DNA from: Chloroflexota bacterium
GTDB taxonomy: Bacteria > Chloroflexota > Anaerolineae > Aggregatilineales > Phototrophicaceae
Direction: 5' to 3'
Assembly (NCBI GenBank): GCA_016223085.1
Contig: JACRPS010000008.1
Location: 124,001 to 188,000, forward strand
Length of the DNA: 64,000 nt
Shown here piece by piece: positions 17,898 to 26,273 of the stretch. The position numbers and the translations under genes are program-made. Under the pieces are notes generated by a model. It was not told the DNA's origin. It saw nothing but the letters and a program-made list of their open reading frames with translations, and did not search any database. Positions within the stretch are counted from its first letter, which is position 1. Every line of letters starts with the position of its first letter.

Positions 17898-18584
17898 ATG
17901 AACCACCTGGCTATCGTCGAAACGATTCTGCGCAGCCGCGCCGAGTTTTTTAACGAGATTCGGGACAGCATCTGCCTGCGCCAGAAAATACTGGCGATGA
18001 TGCTGTCGTCGTTTATTTTCCTGGCGATCTACGGCGGGGTGATGGGCGCATCCAACAGCCTGCCGCAGGTGTTCAGTTCGGCCCTCAAGCTGCCGGTGCT
18101 GTTCCTGATTACGCTGGTCATCTGCACTCCGTCACTCTACTTCTTTAACCTGCTGTTTGGCTCGAAGCAGACCATCCTGCAGAACGTCGCCCTCATCCTC
18201 ACGGCAGTTACCACCACCTCGGTGCTGCTGCTCAGTTTCGCGCCGATCACGTTATTCTTTTTAACCACCACCAGCGAATACCAGTTCTTTAAACTGCTGA
18301 ACGTCGCCATTTTTGCGATTTCTGGCGCGATGGGCGTGGTCTTTCTGCGACAAGGATACCGCGCCAGCGTGGATGCCGACAATCCCGAAGGCACGTCGGC
18401 GCGGCGCACGCTGTTTATCCTGTGGATTGTGCTGTACGGCTTCGTCGGCAGCCAGATGGCCTGGACGCTGCGCCCGTTTATGGGCGCGCCCAGCGAGCCG
18501 TTCCAGATCGTGCGGCAGACCGGTGGCAACTTTTACACCAACGTCATCCAAAGCGTAAACGATCTGCTGGGGCCGGAGAAATAA
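17898..18584 (+). CDS. conserved membrane protein, about five to six TM helices
   Basis: 228 aa, mostly hydrophobic: TM segments near 35-50, 65-90, 98-120, 130-150 and 170-190. Ends with a soluble tail GGNFYTNVIQSVNDLL. I recognise a family found in cyanobacteria, Chloroflexota and planctomycetes that is often labelled actin-binding WH2-domain protein in databases, with a conserved QMAWTLRPFMGAPSEPF segment; that label has no functional support visible here. GGGG lies upstream of the ATG. Divergent from mazG. Confidence 0.8.
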   Translation: MNHLAIVETILRSRAEFFNEIRDSICLRQKILAMMLSSFIFLAIYGGVMGASNSLPQVFSSALKLPVLFLITLVICTPSLYFFNLLFGSKQTILQNVALILTAVTTTSVLLLSFAPITLFFLTTTSEYQFFKLLNVAIFAISGAMGVVFLRQGYRASVDADNPEGTSARRTLFILWIVLYGFVGSQMAWTLRPFMGAPSEPFQIVRQTGGNFYTNVIQSVNDLLGPEK

Positions 18585-18630
18585 GCGTAATCTCGGTTCA
18601 ACACGTGCCTGACAGCAGCGCGTCCCGAAG

Positions 18631-19224
18631 TTACGGGCACTGTCCCTGTCTACCTGCCAGCCATGCCGCCTTCAGCAGGGAGTACACCACTGTGTCGCCG
18701 AACTGCTGTGTTACCGGGTCATAAAAATTTTCGCGGAAGTAACCTTCCTGCACAAAGCCCAGTTTTTCCAGCACGCGGCGCGAGGCGATATTCTCCGGCG
18801 CGGTCTGCGCTTCGACGCTGTGCAGCCCCATCGTCGTAAACCCAAACGCCAGCACCGCCTGCGCCGCTTCGGTGGCGATACCCTGTCCCCACCATTCCGG
18901 CGCCAGGAGGTAACCCAGTTCTGCCCGGTAATGGTCGGGATTCAAATGCCAGAATACCACCGTACCGATTACTGGTCGTTCACCCCGCCGCGTGATCGCC
19001 CAGGGGATACCCTCGTGCCGGTCAAAGGTGGCCCGGTACGCCTGCACGCGCCGCTCGGCTTCCTCCATCGAGGTCATGGGCTGCCGCCCCAAATGCTGGT
19101 GGACCTGCGGGCTGCTCAGGATGTGAAAAATGTCGGCGGCATCATCCGGCGTGATCTGGCGCAACCGAAACCGTTCCGTTTCCAGCAGGGGAAACGTGGC
19201 AAAGACGGGAGATAAGTCGAGCAT
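18631..19224 (-). CDS. GNAT family N-acetyltransferase (RimJ/RimL-like)
   Basis: 197 aa. Transfers acetyl from acetyl-CoA to an amine, in this subfamily often a ribosomal protein N-terminus or an antibiotic-like substrate. RLRQITPDDAADIF opens the fold, the beta4 region ELGYLLAPEWWGQGIATEA holds the acetyl-CoA pyrophosphate loop (Q/R-x-x-G-x-G/A), and SVEAQTAPENIASRRVLEKLGF is the typical C-terminal motif. The track starts 108 bases upstream, inside the cupin gene; ATG at 19224 fits the family start and follows the cupin stop by 14 bases. Probably co-transcribed with the cupin gene. Confidence 0.92.
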   Translation of the reverse strand: MLDLSPVFATFPLLETERFRLRQITPDDAADIFHILSSPQVHQHLGRQPMTSMEEAERRVQAYRATFDRHEGIPWAITRRGERPVIGTVVFWHLNPDHYRAELGYLLAPEWWGQGIATEAAQAVLAFGFTTMGLHSVEAQTAPENIASRRVLEKLGFVQEGYFRENFYDPVTQQFGDTVVYSLLKAAWLAGRQGQCP

Positions 19225-19238
19225 GATGGGCCTGACCT

Positions 19239-19565
19239 TTAATGTTCCGGCGGCGGCGCGATACACACCAGCACCGCCAAACGGGTGCTGCCGGTGTTGG
19301 TGACACCATGTGGCACGCCCGCCGCTGCCCACACCACGCCACCCGCGCTCACGTCCTGCGCGTCGTCACCGACGGTGAAGCGCCCCACGCCTTCCATCAC
19401 GATGTACACCTTGTCCTGGTCGGCGTGGTCATGCACAGCCTGCGTCTGCCCCGGCTCAAAACAGTTGATGCCCACCAGCATCATCTGCCCCTGGAACAGC
19501 GTACCTTTAAAAAATTTATCAGGGCGCGTGCCGATGTGACGCTGGTAATCGGTAAAGTTCGACAT
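19239..19565 (-). CDS. small cupin-domain protein
   Basis: 108-aa single cupin barrel. Cupin motif 1 is EPGQTQAVHDHADQDKVYIVMEGVG (metal-type histidines in HDHADQ) and motif 2 includes GVVWAAAGVPHGVTNTG. Metal binding is likely; the substrate is unknown. ATG at 19565 is chosen because GGAGG lies 9 bases upstream; the track's longer ORF has no support. First gene of a two-gene unit with the acetyltransferase. Confidence 0.9.
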   Translation of the reverse strand: MSNFTDYQRHIGTRPDKFFKGTLFQGQMMLVGINCFEPGQTQAVHDHADQDKVYIVMEGVGRFTVGDDAQDVSAGGVVWAAAGVPHGVTNTGSTRLAVLVCIAPPPEH

Positions 19566-19668
19566 CCCACCAGTACCTCCGAACCAATTCCATGTGTGCT
19601 GTGGGTTCACACTATCGGAACTACCTGCCTGCAAGTCCGTTTTCTATCCGGCTTAAAAGAACATACCG

Positions 19669-19696
19669 TGGGACACGGCGCCGCCGTGTCCCTAGA
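19669..19696. repeat. family 1 palindrome, copy 5 (ACGGCGCCGCCGT core)
   Basis: GTGGGACACGGCG / CGCCGTGTCCCTAG, slightly degenerate at the ends, between the M28 peptidase gene end and the cupin gene start. Confidence 0.78.
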
Positions 19697-19710
19697 GGAT
19701 GAATGCCGCT

Positions 19711-20886
19711 TTATTGCTCGTCCAGCGTCTGCGCGAAGGCCAGCCCGAAACGTGCCGCTTTGTCCAGCGTGGCCGGTTCAAGATTGGCGGTCACGTCGCT
19801 GGTTTGATGCCAGTTAACCACAAAGCCATCGTCCCCTACGCCGACCAGACACAGGCCGCGATAGCCCCGACCACGCAGCGCGCCGACTTCTTCCAGAATC
19901 GTCATCGGCAGCCCTTTTACGCCCAACTCCGGGCAGCGCCGCGCCGTTTCCGCCGCCAGCGCCACCGACTCCGCATCCGGCGTATAGGTGCCGAAGCTGG
20001 ACAGACTGGAATGGCGCGTCACGTAGGCCAGCCTGCCCGCACCGACCAGTTCAAAATCGAAGAAATAAGCGTCCTGCAACTCGTCGCCGTAAGCATCGAG
20101 CAGCGCGTGTGTGCCCAGGCCGCCCACTTCTTCCGCGCCGGTAAACGCCAGCCATACGTCGGTATGCTGCAAGGGATGTGCCTTAAAGTAGCCGGCCAGC
20201 CCCAGCAGACAGGCAACAGCCGTCGCGTTATCGTTCGCGCCATCCACCCAGGGGCCTTGCTCGTCTGCGAATAGGAACGCCAGCGCGCCGGTGATGCCCA
20301 GCAGTGTCAGGCGGTAATCCGTTCTAAATGCCTGTCTGGGACCAACGGCGCGCAGCAGTTGGATCGCGCCGTTTAACGCCAGCCCGATGATACCGGCGGT
20401 GGTGGCTTCCTTCAGGAAGGGCTTCAACGAAGGGCTGAACGAGAGGCGGTGTTTGTTGGCATCCACGTGGCCGATAAACACCAGTTTATGACGTGGCTCA
20501 CCTGCCGCCGGAAGCCGTACCACCTGCGTGGCGCTTGGTCCCATCGGCGCCAGCGCCGCCAGCAGTGTGCGCTGCGACCGGGCAGTGGTGTGCACGGAAT
20601 AAGCCGCGTGCAGCGCCAGCAGGCCGCCCACCAGTCGCCCCAGCCGACCGGGCAGCAGATTGCCAGCCAGCGCCAGCGCCGGCGGCAGCATCATCGAATA
20701 ACTCCAGGTTTGCGGCGCTTCAAACGGGATGGTTTCCACCTCAGTGATGCCCATGTCCGCCAGCGCCTGCCGCACGGCATCGTGTGCCCACTGCTCGCGC
20801 GGTGTGCCCGCCGGGCGCGGGCCGATATCATCCGCCAGCGCGCGTACATAGCGCATTAACGTTTCAGCCAACAGCGTATCCGCCAT
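19711..20886 (-). CDS. M28 family metallopeptidase with membrane segments
   Basis: 391 aa. Zinc aminopeptidase fold of family M28: FIGHVDANKH (first His and Asp region), DGANDNATAV (bridging Asp), GAEEVGGLGTHAL (catalytic Glu pair), DFELVGAGRL and TSDVTANLEP (Asp/His region, NWHQTSD). Between the N-terminal part and the core, residues about 75-100 and 180-215 are hydrophobic (LALAGNLLPGRL, GIIGLALNGAIQLL), so the protein may be membrane-attached. AGGAG lies about 9 bases before the ATG. No operon partner. Confidence 0.88.
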   Translation of the reverse strand: MADTLLAETLMRYVRALADDIGPRPAGTPREQWAHDAVRQALADMGITEVETIPFEAPQTWSYSMMLPPALALAGNLLPGRLGRLVGGLLALHAAYSVHTTARSQRTLLAALAPMGPSATQVVRLPAAGEPRHKLVFIGHVDANKHRLSFSPSLKPFLKEATTAGIIGLALNGAIQLLRAVGPRQAFRTDYRLTLLGITGALAFLFADEQGPWVDGANDNATAVACLLGLAGYFKAHPLQHTDVWLAFTGAEEVGGLGTHALLDAYGDELQDAYFFDFELVGAGRLAYVTRHSSLSSFGTYTPDAESVALAAETARRCPELGVKGLPMTILEEVGALRGRGYRGLCLVGVGDDGFVVNWHQTSDVTANLEPATLDKAARFGLAFAQTLDEQ

Positions 20887-20904
20887 GAATCTTCGCTCCT
20901 ACAA

Positions 20905-20939
20905 AGCACAAAAGGCAAGGTCAGCCAGTGACCTTGCCT
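20905..20939 (-). terminator. intrinsic terminator at the end of the ribosomal superoperon
   Basis: Perfect 11-bp stem AGGCAAGGTCA / TGACCTTGCCT, 5-base loop, followed on the minus strand by TTTTGTGCTTTG. It lies about 90 bases after the rpsI stop, beyond a family 2 element, and closes a ~21.8-kb transcription unit. Confidence 0.88.
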
Positions 20940-20950
20940 GATGATAATTC

Positions 20951-21026
20951 GGCTGTCAGCAATTAGCAATCAGCTATCAGCAAAAGCGGTCAAGCCAATG
21001 ACTGACGGCTAAAAGCGGACGGCTGT
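20951..21026. repeat. family 2 heptamer-arm element a
   Basis: Left part TCAGCAATTAGCAATCAGC..., right part GACTGACGGCTAAAAGCGGACGGCTG; about 7-base periodicity, imperfect pairing. It reaches to the base before the rpsI stop codon. Confidence 0.65.
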
Positions 21027-21422
21027 TTACCGCTTGGTGTAGGTGGGCGCCTTGCGTGCGCGTTTGAGACCGGGTTTCTTCCGTTCCTTGGCGCGGGCGT
21101 CGCGGGTGAGGAACTTGCGTTCCTTCAACTGCGGCTTCAGTTCCGGGTCTACCAGAATCAGCGCGCGCGCCAGACCGAGCAGAATCGCGTCCCTCTGGCC
21201 GGTGACACCGCCGCCGGATACATGCACGCTGATGTCGTAGTTCTTCAGTTGACCCACGACCGACAGCGGCTCCAGCAGGATTTCCAGATCGCCAAAGCGG
21301 CGGATATAATCCGAACCGTCCTTGTCGTTAATCATGATGCTGCCCGTGCCGCCGGGGAACAGACGAACCCGCGCGGTGGCCGTTTTGCGACGGCCAATGC
21401 CTTCGTAATACTGTGCCGACAT
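21027..21422 (-). CDS. rpsI: 30S ribosomal protein S9
   Basis: 131 aa, normal length. Starts with YYEGIGRRKTATARVRL and ends in the conserved basic tail KKPGLKRARKAPTYTKR, whose last residues reach the P-site tRNA in the ribosome. Last gene of the superoperon. The Shine-Dalgarno (GGAAGG) overlaps the stop of rplM, 13 bases upstream, the classic L13-S9 pair. Confidence 0.98.
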   Translation of the reverse strand: MSAQYYEGIGRRKTATARVRLFPGGTGSIMINDKDGSDYIRRFGDLEILLEPLSVVGQLKNYDISVHVSGGGVTGQRDAILLGLARALILVDPELKPQLKERKFLTRDARAKERKKPGLKRARKAPTYTKR

Positions 21423-21435
21423 CTATCGCACCTTC

Positions 21436-21870
21436 CTAAAGCTCTAATACTTTCGGCTTCTGCGAGCCGTGCGGGTGTTCCGGCCCGGCGTACACTTTCA
21501 GCTTCTTCAGCATGTTCCGGCCCAGCGCGCCATCCGGCATCATGCCCTTCACTGCCGCCGTAATCACCCGTTCGGGGAAGCGCGCCAGTTGATTCCGCAG
21601 CGACACCGCCGACAGGCCACCCGGATAACCCGAATAGCGGTAGTAGAATTTCTCGTCCAGCTTGTTACCGGTGACCTGAATCTGCTCGCAGTTGATAACG
21701 ATCACATAGTCGCCGGTATCCAGATTGGGGGTATAGATGGGCTTGTGTTTCCCGCGCAGAATAGGCGCAATCTTCGCGGCGAGACGCCCCAGGTTTTGGC
21801 CTTTTGCGTCCACAATCCACCAGTCCCGCTGTATGTCCTTTTCTTTCGTTACATACGTTTTGCTAGGCAT
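21436..21870 (-). CDS. rplM: 50S ribosomal protein L13
   Basis: 144 aa. Conserved blocks WWIVDAKGQNLGRLA, GDYVIVIN, YYRYSGYPGG and GMMPDGALGRNMLKKLKVY identify L13, an early-assembly 50S protein. Separated from truA by 81 bases that hold a family 1 palindrome. Confidence 0.98.
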   Translation of the reverse strand: MPSKTYVTKEKDIQRDWWIVDAKGQNLGRLAAKIAPILRGKHKPIYTPNLDTGDYVIVINCEQIQVTGNKLDEKFYYRYSGYPGGLSAVSLRNQLARFPERVITAAVKGMMPDGALGRNMLKKLKVYAGPEHPHGSQKPKVLEL

Positions 21871-21926
21871 GGTTTCTTATCCTTCTTGCGGGCGTCTCAC
21901 CCGCTGTCCTTCACACCATCATTCCC

Positions 21927-21955
21927 GTAGGGAAGGGTCTGAGACCCTCCCCTAC
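21927..21955. repeat. family 1 palindrome, copy 6 (GTCTGAGAC core), holds the truA stop
   Basis: GTAGGGAAGGGTCTGAGACC... 29 bp. The TAG stop codon of minus-strand truA (21952-21954) is the last bases of the palindrome. Confidence 0.9.
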
Positions 21956-22713
21956 ACATTGTCCACTTCCTCGTACCGCACCGCTTCCAGTGTCAGGCCC
22001 TGCGGCGGCGCCAGCCGCTTCAGGCCAGACAGGTCGGCGCGGCGAAAATAGCTCTCAAAGTCGGCGACCGTCAGCCGCCCCTGACCGACGGCCACCAGCG
22101 CGCCGACCACCCGGCGCACCATATGCTGTAAAAAAGCGTTCGCCTCAATCCGGTACGACCACCACGTTCCGAACGGTGCGGGCTGCTGTGTCCACTCCGA
22201 CCGGTACACCGTGCGAACCGTGTTGTCACCGTGCGGCGGTCGGCCAAAAGCGGCAAAATCGTGTTCGCCGAGCAGCAGGGATGCCGCCTGCTGCATCGCC
22301 GCGCCGTCGAGTTCGCCCCGCACCTGCCACGCCCGGTGCCACAGCAGCGGCTGGCGCTGCGCGGTCTGCGCCACATCGTAGCGGTACAGCCGCGACCGGG
22401 CGCTGAAACGCGGGTGAAACCCCGGCGGCGCGGGCGACAGGTCCTGCAGGGCGATGTCCGGCGGCAGACTGGCGTTGACTGCCCGCAGCAGGGCTTCCGT
22501 ACCGTGCGACCATTCCACCTGAAAGCCTATCACCTGTCCGGTGGCGTGCACGCCGCTGTCCGTCCGCCCCGCGCCGATGACCGTCACCGGCTGGCCGGTC
22601 ACCTGGGCCAGCGCCTGCTCGACCACGCCCTGGATAGTCGGTCTGCCCTGGGCCTGGCGCTGAAAGCCCTCGTAGGCCGTGCCGTCGTAGGCCAACGTCG
22701 CGCGGTAGCGCAT
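21952..22713 (-). CDS. truA: tRNA pseudouridine(38-40) synthase
   Basis: Converts uridines 38-40 of the tRNA anticodon arm to pseudouridine, 253 aa from ATG at 22713 (a GTG directly before it is also possible). Catalytic Asp in GAGRTDSGVHA; YRATLAYDGTAYEGFQRQ at the N-terminus; HMVRRVVGALVAVGQGR near the C-terminus. truA lies next to rplM/rpsI in many bacteria. Its stop codon lies within a family 1 palindrome, and the protein ends EEVDNV. Confidence 0.97.
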   Translation of the reverse strand: MRYRATLAYDGTAYEGFQRQAQGRPTIQGVVEQALAQVTGQPVTVIGAGRTDSGVHATGQVIGFQVEWSHGTEALLRAVNASLPPDIALQDLSPAPPGFHPRFSARSRLYRYDVAQTAQRQPLLWHRAWQVRGELDGAAMQQAASLLLGEHDFAAFGRPPHGDNTVRTVYRSEWTQQPAPFGTWWSYRIEANAFLQHMVRRVVGALVAVGQGRLTVADFESYFRRADLSGLKRLAPPQGLTLEAVRYEEVDNV

Positions 22714-22732
22714 CACCTTTACCCCGTATGCC

Positions 22733-22760
22733 GCAGGGATGCACGGCGGTGCGCCCCTAC
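22733..22760. repeat. family 1 palindrome, copy 7 (degenerate)
   Basis: GCAGGGATGCACGGCGGTGCGCCCCTAC; ends match the family, with one side diverged. Lies in the 68-bp rplQ-truA gap. Confidence 0.6.
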
Positions 22761-22781
22761 ACCTCTTTCGGATGCAGGGGT

Positions 22782-23174
22782 TTAGGCTTCCTTGCGCTCG
22801 GTGAGTTCCAGCAGCACCATTTCGGCGGCGTCACCCTTGCGCGGCCCCAGCTTCAGGATGCGCGTGTAACCGCCGGCGCGGTTCTCAAAGCGCGGCGCGA
22901 TCTCGTTAAACAGCTTGCTCACCAGTTCGCGGTCGTTGTTCAACCGGCTGGCAGCGATGCGCTGGGCGTGGACCACGCGGTTCGGGTCGTCGTGCGCCCG
23001 GCTGCGCTTCGCCAGCGTAATCAACTTTTCCACATCGGCGCGGATGAAGTCCGCCTTGGCGCGGGTGGTTTTAATCCGTTCATGCTGCAGAAGTGCCGTT
23101 GCCAGGGACAGGCGAACCCGCTTGCGCGCGCCTTCGCTGCGCCCCAGTTTTTTGCCTCGTACACGGTGTCGCAT
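22782..23174 (-). CDS. rplQ: 50S ribosomal protein L17
   Basis: 130 aa. MRHRVRGKKLGRSEGARKRVRLSLATALLQHERIKTT is the L17 start; ends around a conserved GGYTRILKLGPRKGDAAEMVLLEL. Follows rpoA after 9 bases, as in most bacteria. L17 lines the polypeptide exit tunnel. Confidence 0.98.
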   Translation of the reverse strand: MRHRVRGKKLGRSEGARKRVRLSLATALLQHERIKTTRAKADFIRADVEKLITLAKRSRAHDDPNRVVHAQRIAASRLNNDRELVSKLFNEIAPRFENRAGGYTRILKLGPRKGDAAEMVLLELTERKEA

Positions 23175-23183
23175 GGTGCGTCC

Positions 23184-24170
23184 TCACTCACTACTCAGGT
23201 TGGTTGTATATTCCACGTCATCGGCCAGATAGCCCTTGTCCTTGAGCTTGCTGACCAGCTCGTCCAGCGACTTCTCACCAAAGTTGCGGATGGCGAGCAT
23301 CGCGTCCGGCCCGCGCGCCAGCATGTCCAGCACATCGCCGATGGTAGTGATACCCGTGCGTTTGAGCGAGTTAAACACACGCACGCTCAGGTCGAGTTCC
23401 TCAATCGGCTTGTCGTACAGTTCCGGCTTGCGGCCATGCGTTTCATCTACTGCTTCCGCTGTGTCGGCAAGCTGCTCGTAGATCGATTCCACGCCGCCGA
23501 TGACGGTCAGGTGTTTCATCAGGATTTGCGCCGCCTGACTGAGCGCGTCTTCCGGGCGAACGGTGCCGTCCGTCCAGATTTCCATAATCAGCTTGTCGTA
23601 GTTGGTGCGCTGCCCCACGCGGGCGCGCTCCACGTCGAAGTTCACACGGCGAATCGGGCTGAAGATCGCATCCACCGGCAGTTCACCGATGGGCAGCCGC
23701 CCGCGTTCTTCCGCCGCGCTGTAGCCGCGCCCGGCCTGGACTTCAAACTCGATTTCCAGGTGTGCGTCCGGCGCATCCACCGTAAACAGGTACAGGTCGC
23801 TGTTGATGATTTCCACTTCCGGCGGAGGGATGATGTCCGCCGCCGTAACCGTCCCCGCGCCGCGATGTTCCAGCCGCATCCGCGCTGTTTCGCCCTCAAA
23901 CAGCTTCAGCCGAAGCTGCTTCACCTGCAAAATAAGCTGCGTCATGTCCTCGCGCACGCCGGGGATGGCGGAAAATTCGTGATGCACGTCGGACACGCGG
24001 ATGCTGGTCACCGCCGCGCCGGGCAAGGACGACAGCAGCACCCGCCGCAGCGCCGTCCCAAGCGTCAGCCCAAAGCCGCTTTCCAGCGGGCTGATGATAA
24101 AGCGCCCATAATTGCGCGAAGTCGCGTCGCCTTCGACCTTGTGCGGCAACACCATGTTATTCATGACCAC
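23184..24170 (-). CDS. rpoA: DNA-directed RNA polymerase subunit alpha
   Basis: 328 aa. N-terminal assembly domain about 1-235 (RFIISPLESGFGLTLGTALRRVLLSSLPG) and C-terminal domain about 255-325 (IEELDLSVRVFNSLKRTGITTIGDV), which contacts UP elements and activators. GTG at 24170 is preferred: GGAGG lies about 10 bases upstream, whereas the ATG two codons later would be 16 away. rpsD, which normally precedes rpoA, is missing; the 128-base upstream gap holds a family 2 repeat instead. Confidence 0.98.
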   Translation of the reverse strand: MVMNNMVLPHKVEGDATSRNYGRFIISPLESGFGLTLGTALRRVLLSSLPGAAVTSIRVSDVHHEFSAIPGVREDMTQLILQVKQLRLKLFEGETARMRLEHRGAGTVTAADIIPPPEVEIINSDLYLFTVDAPDAHLEIEFEVQAGRGYSAAEERGRLPIGELPVDAIFSPIRRVNFDVERARVGQRTNYDKLIMEIWTDGTVRPEDALSQAAQILMKHLTVIGGVESIYEQLADTAEAVDETHGRKPELYDKPIEELDLSVRVFNSLKRTGITTIGDVLDMLARGPDAMLAIRNFGEKSLDELVSKLKDKGYLADDVEYTTNLSSE

Positions 24171-24204
24171 AGTCTGTTCCCCTCCGGGATTCCTACCACT
24201 AACG

Positions 24205-24297
24205 AGTTCTCAGTTTACAGTTTTCAGTTGTTACTGTACCAATCAGGCATTCCAATAAATCTCTGACTGATAACTGATAACTGACAACTGATAACTA
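24205..24297. repeat. family 2 heptamer-arm element b
   Basis: Left arm TCAGTTTACAGTTTTCAGTTG, right arm ACTGATAACTGATAACTGACAACTGATAAC; clear 7-base units that fold onto each other. Fills the rpoA-rpsK gap, ending against the rpsK stop codon. Confidence 0.85.
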
Positions 24298-24298
24298 C

Positions 24299-24703
24299 TT
24301 AGACGCGACGGCGCTTTGGCGGGCGGACACCGTTGTGCGGAACGGGCGTGACGTCGGTGATAGAGCGCACTTTGAGTCCGCTGCCCTGAATGGCGCGGAT
24401 CGCAGCCTCGCGGCCAGGTCCGGGGCCTTTGACGTAAATATCCACTTCCTGCATCCCATGCTGCTGCGCCACGTCGGACGCCGACTGGGCAGCCATTCGG
24501 GCGGCGTAGGGCGTGCTCTTGCGGCTGCCCTTAAAGCCGCTGGTGCCGGCGCTGGCCCACGCCACGACGTTGCCAAGCTGGTCGCTCATGGACACAATCG
24601 TGTTATTAAACGTGGCATGGATGTGCGCCTGCCCGTAAGGAATATTCTTGACGACTTTCTTGGTTGTGCGGCGAGCCGTCGTTTTCTTGGGTGTGCGTGC
24701 CAT
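24299..24703 (-). CDS. rpsK: 30S ribosomal protein S11
   Basis: 134 aa. [18 protein letters not shown] and the C-terminal [20 protein letters not shown] identify S11, a platform protein of the 30S subunit. The track's ORF starts 60 bases earlier; ATG at 24703 has GAGAGGAATGT directly upstream and gives the usual Lys/Arg-rich N-terminus. Confidence 0.98.
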   Translation of the reverse strand: MARTPKKTTARRTTKKVVKNIPYGQAHIHATFNNTIVSMSDQLGNVVAWASAGTSGFKGSRKSTPYAARMAAQSASDVAQQHGMQEVDIYVKGPGPGREAAIRAIQGSGLKVRSITDVTPVPHNGVRPPKRRRV

Positions 24704-24736
24704 ACATTCCTCTCTACATGGCATTGGCGGGAAAAC

Positions 24737-24804
24737 GCGCCCTGCCGAACAGGGCGCATTCATCCGCGTGCGTTTGGAATATCCAGGCCGGCCACCTGCC
24801 GGCC
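24737..24804. other. two hairpins between rpsM and rpsK
   Basis: GCGCCCTG-CCGAA-CAGGGCGC (24737-24757, followed on the minus strand by GTTTTCCC) and GGCCGGC-CACCT-GCCGGCC (24786-24804). They occupy the 125-bp rpsM-rpsK gap. Not members of repeat families 1 or 2; could be an attenuator-like or processing structure. Confidence 0.55.
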
Positions 24805-24828
24805 CTCATCGTTACAACTGGGCGTGGC

Positions 24829-25215
24829 TTACTTCTTGGTTGCGCCACGACGGCGGCCACGACCGGGAACGGTCTTGCGGACGCCACGACGGGTACGCGC
24901 GTTGGTACGGGTGCGCTGGCCGCGAACCGGCAGGTTGCGGCGGTGGCGCAAACCACGATAGCAGCCGATTTCCACCAGACGCTTGATATTGAGCTGCACC
25001 TCGCGGCGCAGATCACCTTCGGTGGTCAGCTTGCCCACTTCTTCACGCAGGCGCGCGATTTCATCCTCGGTGAGGTTGCGCACGCGCGTGTCCGGGTTGA
25101 CGCCGGTCGCTTCCAGGATATGTTTGCTGGTCGGGCGGCCAATCCCGTAGATATAGGTTAAGGCGATTTCCACTCGTTTGTCGCGGGGCAGGTCCACCCC
25201 TTCAATACGCGCCAT
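24829..25215 (-). CDS. rpsM: 30S ribosomal protein S13
   Basis: 128 aa. [25 protein letters not shown] at the start, [28 protein letters not shown] and a basic tail at the end. S13 sits in the 30S head and touches the A- and P-site tRNAs. rpmJ lies just upstream. Confidence 0.98.
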   Translation of the reverse strand: MARIEGVDLPRDKRVEIALTYIYGIGRPTSKHILEATGVNPDTRVRNLTEDEIARLREEVGKLTTEGDLRREVQLNIKRLVEIGCYRGLRHRRNLPVRGQRTRTNARTRRGVRKTVPGRGRRRGATKK

Positions 25216-25237
25216 ATCTTTATGTCCCCTTCAGTGC

Positions 25238-25351
25238 CTAACCCTGGCGCTGCTTGTGCTTCGGATTGTCACAAATAATCATCACGTGCCCGTGACGCTT
25301 AATCACGCGGCACTTTGGGCAACGTTTCTTGACGGAAGCTGATACACGCAT
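25238..25351 (-). CDS. rpmJ: 50S ribosomal protein L36 (zinc-binding form)
   Basis: 37-aa protein too short for the ORF track. Translates to [20 protein letters not shown] and continues [17 protein letters not shown], with the complete zinc knuckle C-x2-C ... C-x4-H. Placed between map and rpsM in the usual order, but without infA next to it. Confidence 0.96.
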   Translation of the reverse strand: MRVSASVKKRCPKCRVIKRHGHVMIICDNPKHKQRQG

Positions 25352-25440
25352 GGCTCAAGATACCCTTTAGCTTTCTACAAGGCGTAAGATTTTACCCGAT
25401 TTTTATATCGGTGTCTACCGTTAATTTCGGCTATTGCTTC

Positions 25441-25470
25441 GGCAGGGGCGAGGCGCGCCTCGCCCCTGCC
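25441..25470. repeat. family 1 palindrome, copy 8 (AGGCGCGCCT core)
   Basis: Perfect 30-bp palindrome GGCAGGGGCGAGGCG and complement. Occupies the ~120-bp map-rpmJ gap where infA would usually lie; the map stop codon is 3 bases away. Confidence 0.88.
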
Positions 25471-25472
25471 GC

Positions 25473-26267
25473 CTACGGCAGCGTCAAAATGATCGGCTGG
25501 CTGTCCGTAATGGCAATCGTGTGCTCAAAATGCGCACACAACGACCGATCCACCGTGACCACCGTCCAGCCGTCCGACAGTTCGCGCAGGTCGTTGCGCC
25601 CGGCGATGACCATTGGTTCCAGCGCATAAGTCATGCCCACGTGCAGCGGCACGTTCTCCCAGCCGCGCCGTTTGCCGGCCTTCGGGCTGCGCGGCCACCA
25701 GTTGGGTACCTGCGGCTCCTCGTGCATGGCGCGGCCTACGCCGTGCCCGGTGTACTCCCGCGCCACGCTGTAACCCTGGCGCTCAACAAAGTTCTGCACC
25801 GCCAGCGCCACGCTGCGAATGTCGTTCGGCAGCACGGACGCACGGATGCCCACTTCCAGCGCCTTCTCGGTCACGTCCAGCAGCCGCTGCACGGCGGGCG
25901 GAATCGCGCCCACCGCCAGTGTCACCGCCGCATCGCCCACAAAGCCCTGGTAATGGCAGCCCGTGTCCAGACTGATGATGTCGCCCTCTTTGAGGATGCG
26001 GTTGGGGCTGGGGATGCCGTGTACCAGTTCGTTGTTAATGCTGGCGGTGATCGTCGCCGGGAAGTTCGGCGCGCCCTGCTTGGGATAGTTCAAAAACGCC
26101 GGCGTCGCGCCATGATCGCGGATGACTGTCTCCGCGATTTTATCCAGGTCGGCGGTGCTGATGCCCGGACGCACGGCCTCGCGCATGGCCTGATGAGCGC
26201 GGGCGACAATCCGCCCCGCCTCGCGCATGATGGCGATTTCATCCGGCGTTTTCAGATGTACGTTCAT
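25473..26267 (-). CDS. map: methionine aminopeptidase, type I
   Basis: Removes the initiator methionine from nascent proteins, 264 aa. Metal ligands: Asp pair in DTGCHYQGFVGDAAVTLAVG, His in GHGVGRAMHEEP, Glu in YALEPMV and Glu in AHFEHTIAITD. Includes an insertion (WWPRSPKAGKRRGWENV) between the His motif and LEPMV, longer than the family core. Cotranscribed with adk and secY upstream; functionally partnered with peptide deformylase at 49.8 kb. Confidence 0.97.
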   Translation of the reverse strand: MNVHLKTPDEIAIMREAGRIVARAHQAMREAVRPGISTADLDKIAETVIRDHGATPAFLNYPKQGAPNFPATITASINNELVHGIPSPNRILKEGDIISLDTGCHYQGFVGDAAVTLAVGAIPPAVQRLLDVTEKALEVGIRASVLPNDIRSVALAVQNFVERQGYSVAREYTGHGVGRAMHEEPQVPNWWPRSPKAGKRRGWENVPLHVGMTYALEPMVIAGRNDLRELSDGWTVVTVDRSLCAHFEHTIAITDSQPIILTLP

Positions 26268-26273
26268 AGACCT

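Noticed and set aside
22728-24266. 512-aa plus-strand ORF and many similar long ORFs antisense to ribosomal genes
   Set aside because: They overlap certain genes (rplQ, rpoA) in the opposite strand, have His/Arg/Gln-rich compositions typical of GC-rich shadow frames, and no Shine-Dalgarno.
24205-24297. Heptamer arrays as a CRISPR array
   Set aside because: Units are about 7 bases, without spacers of constant length, and the two arms are complementary; no cas gene is near.
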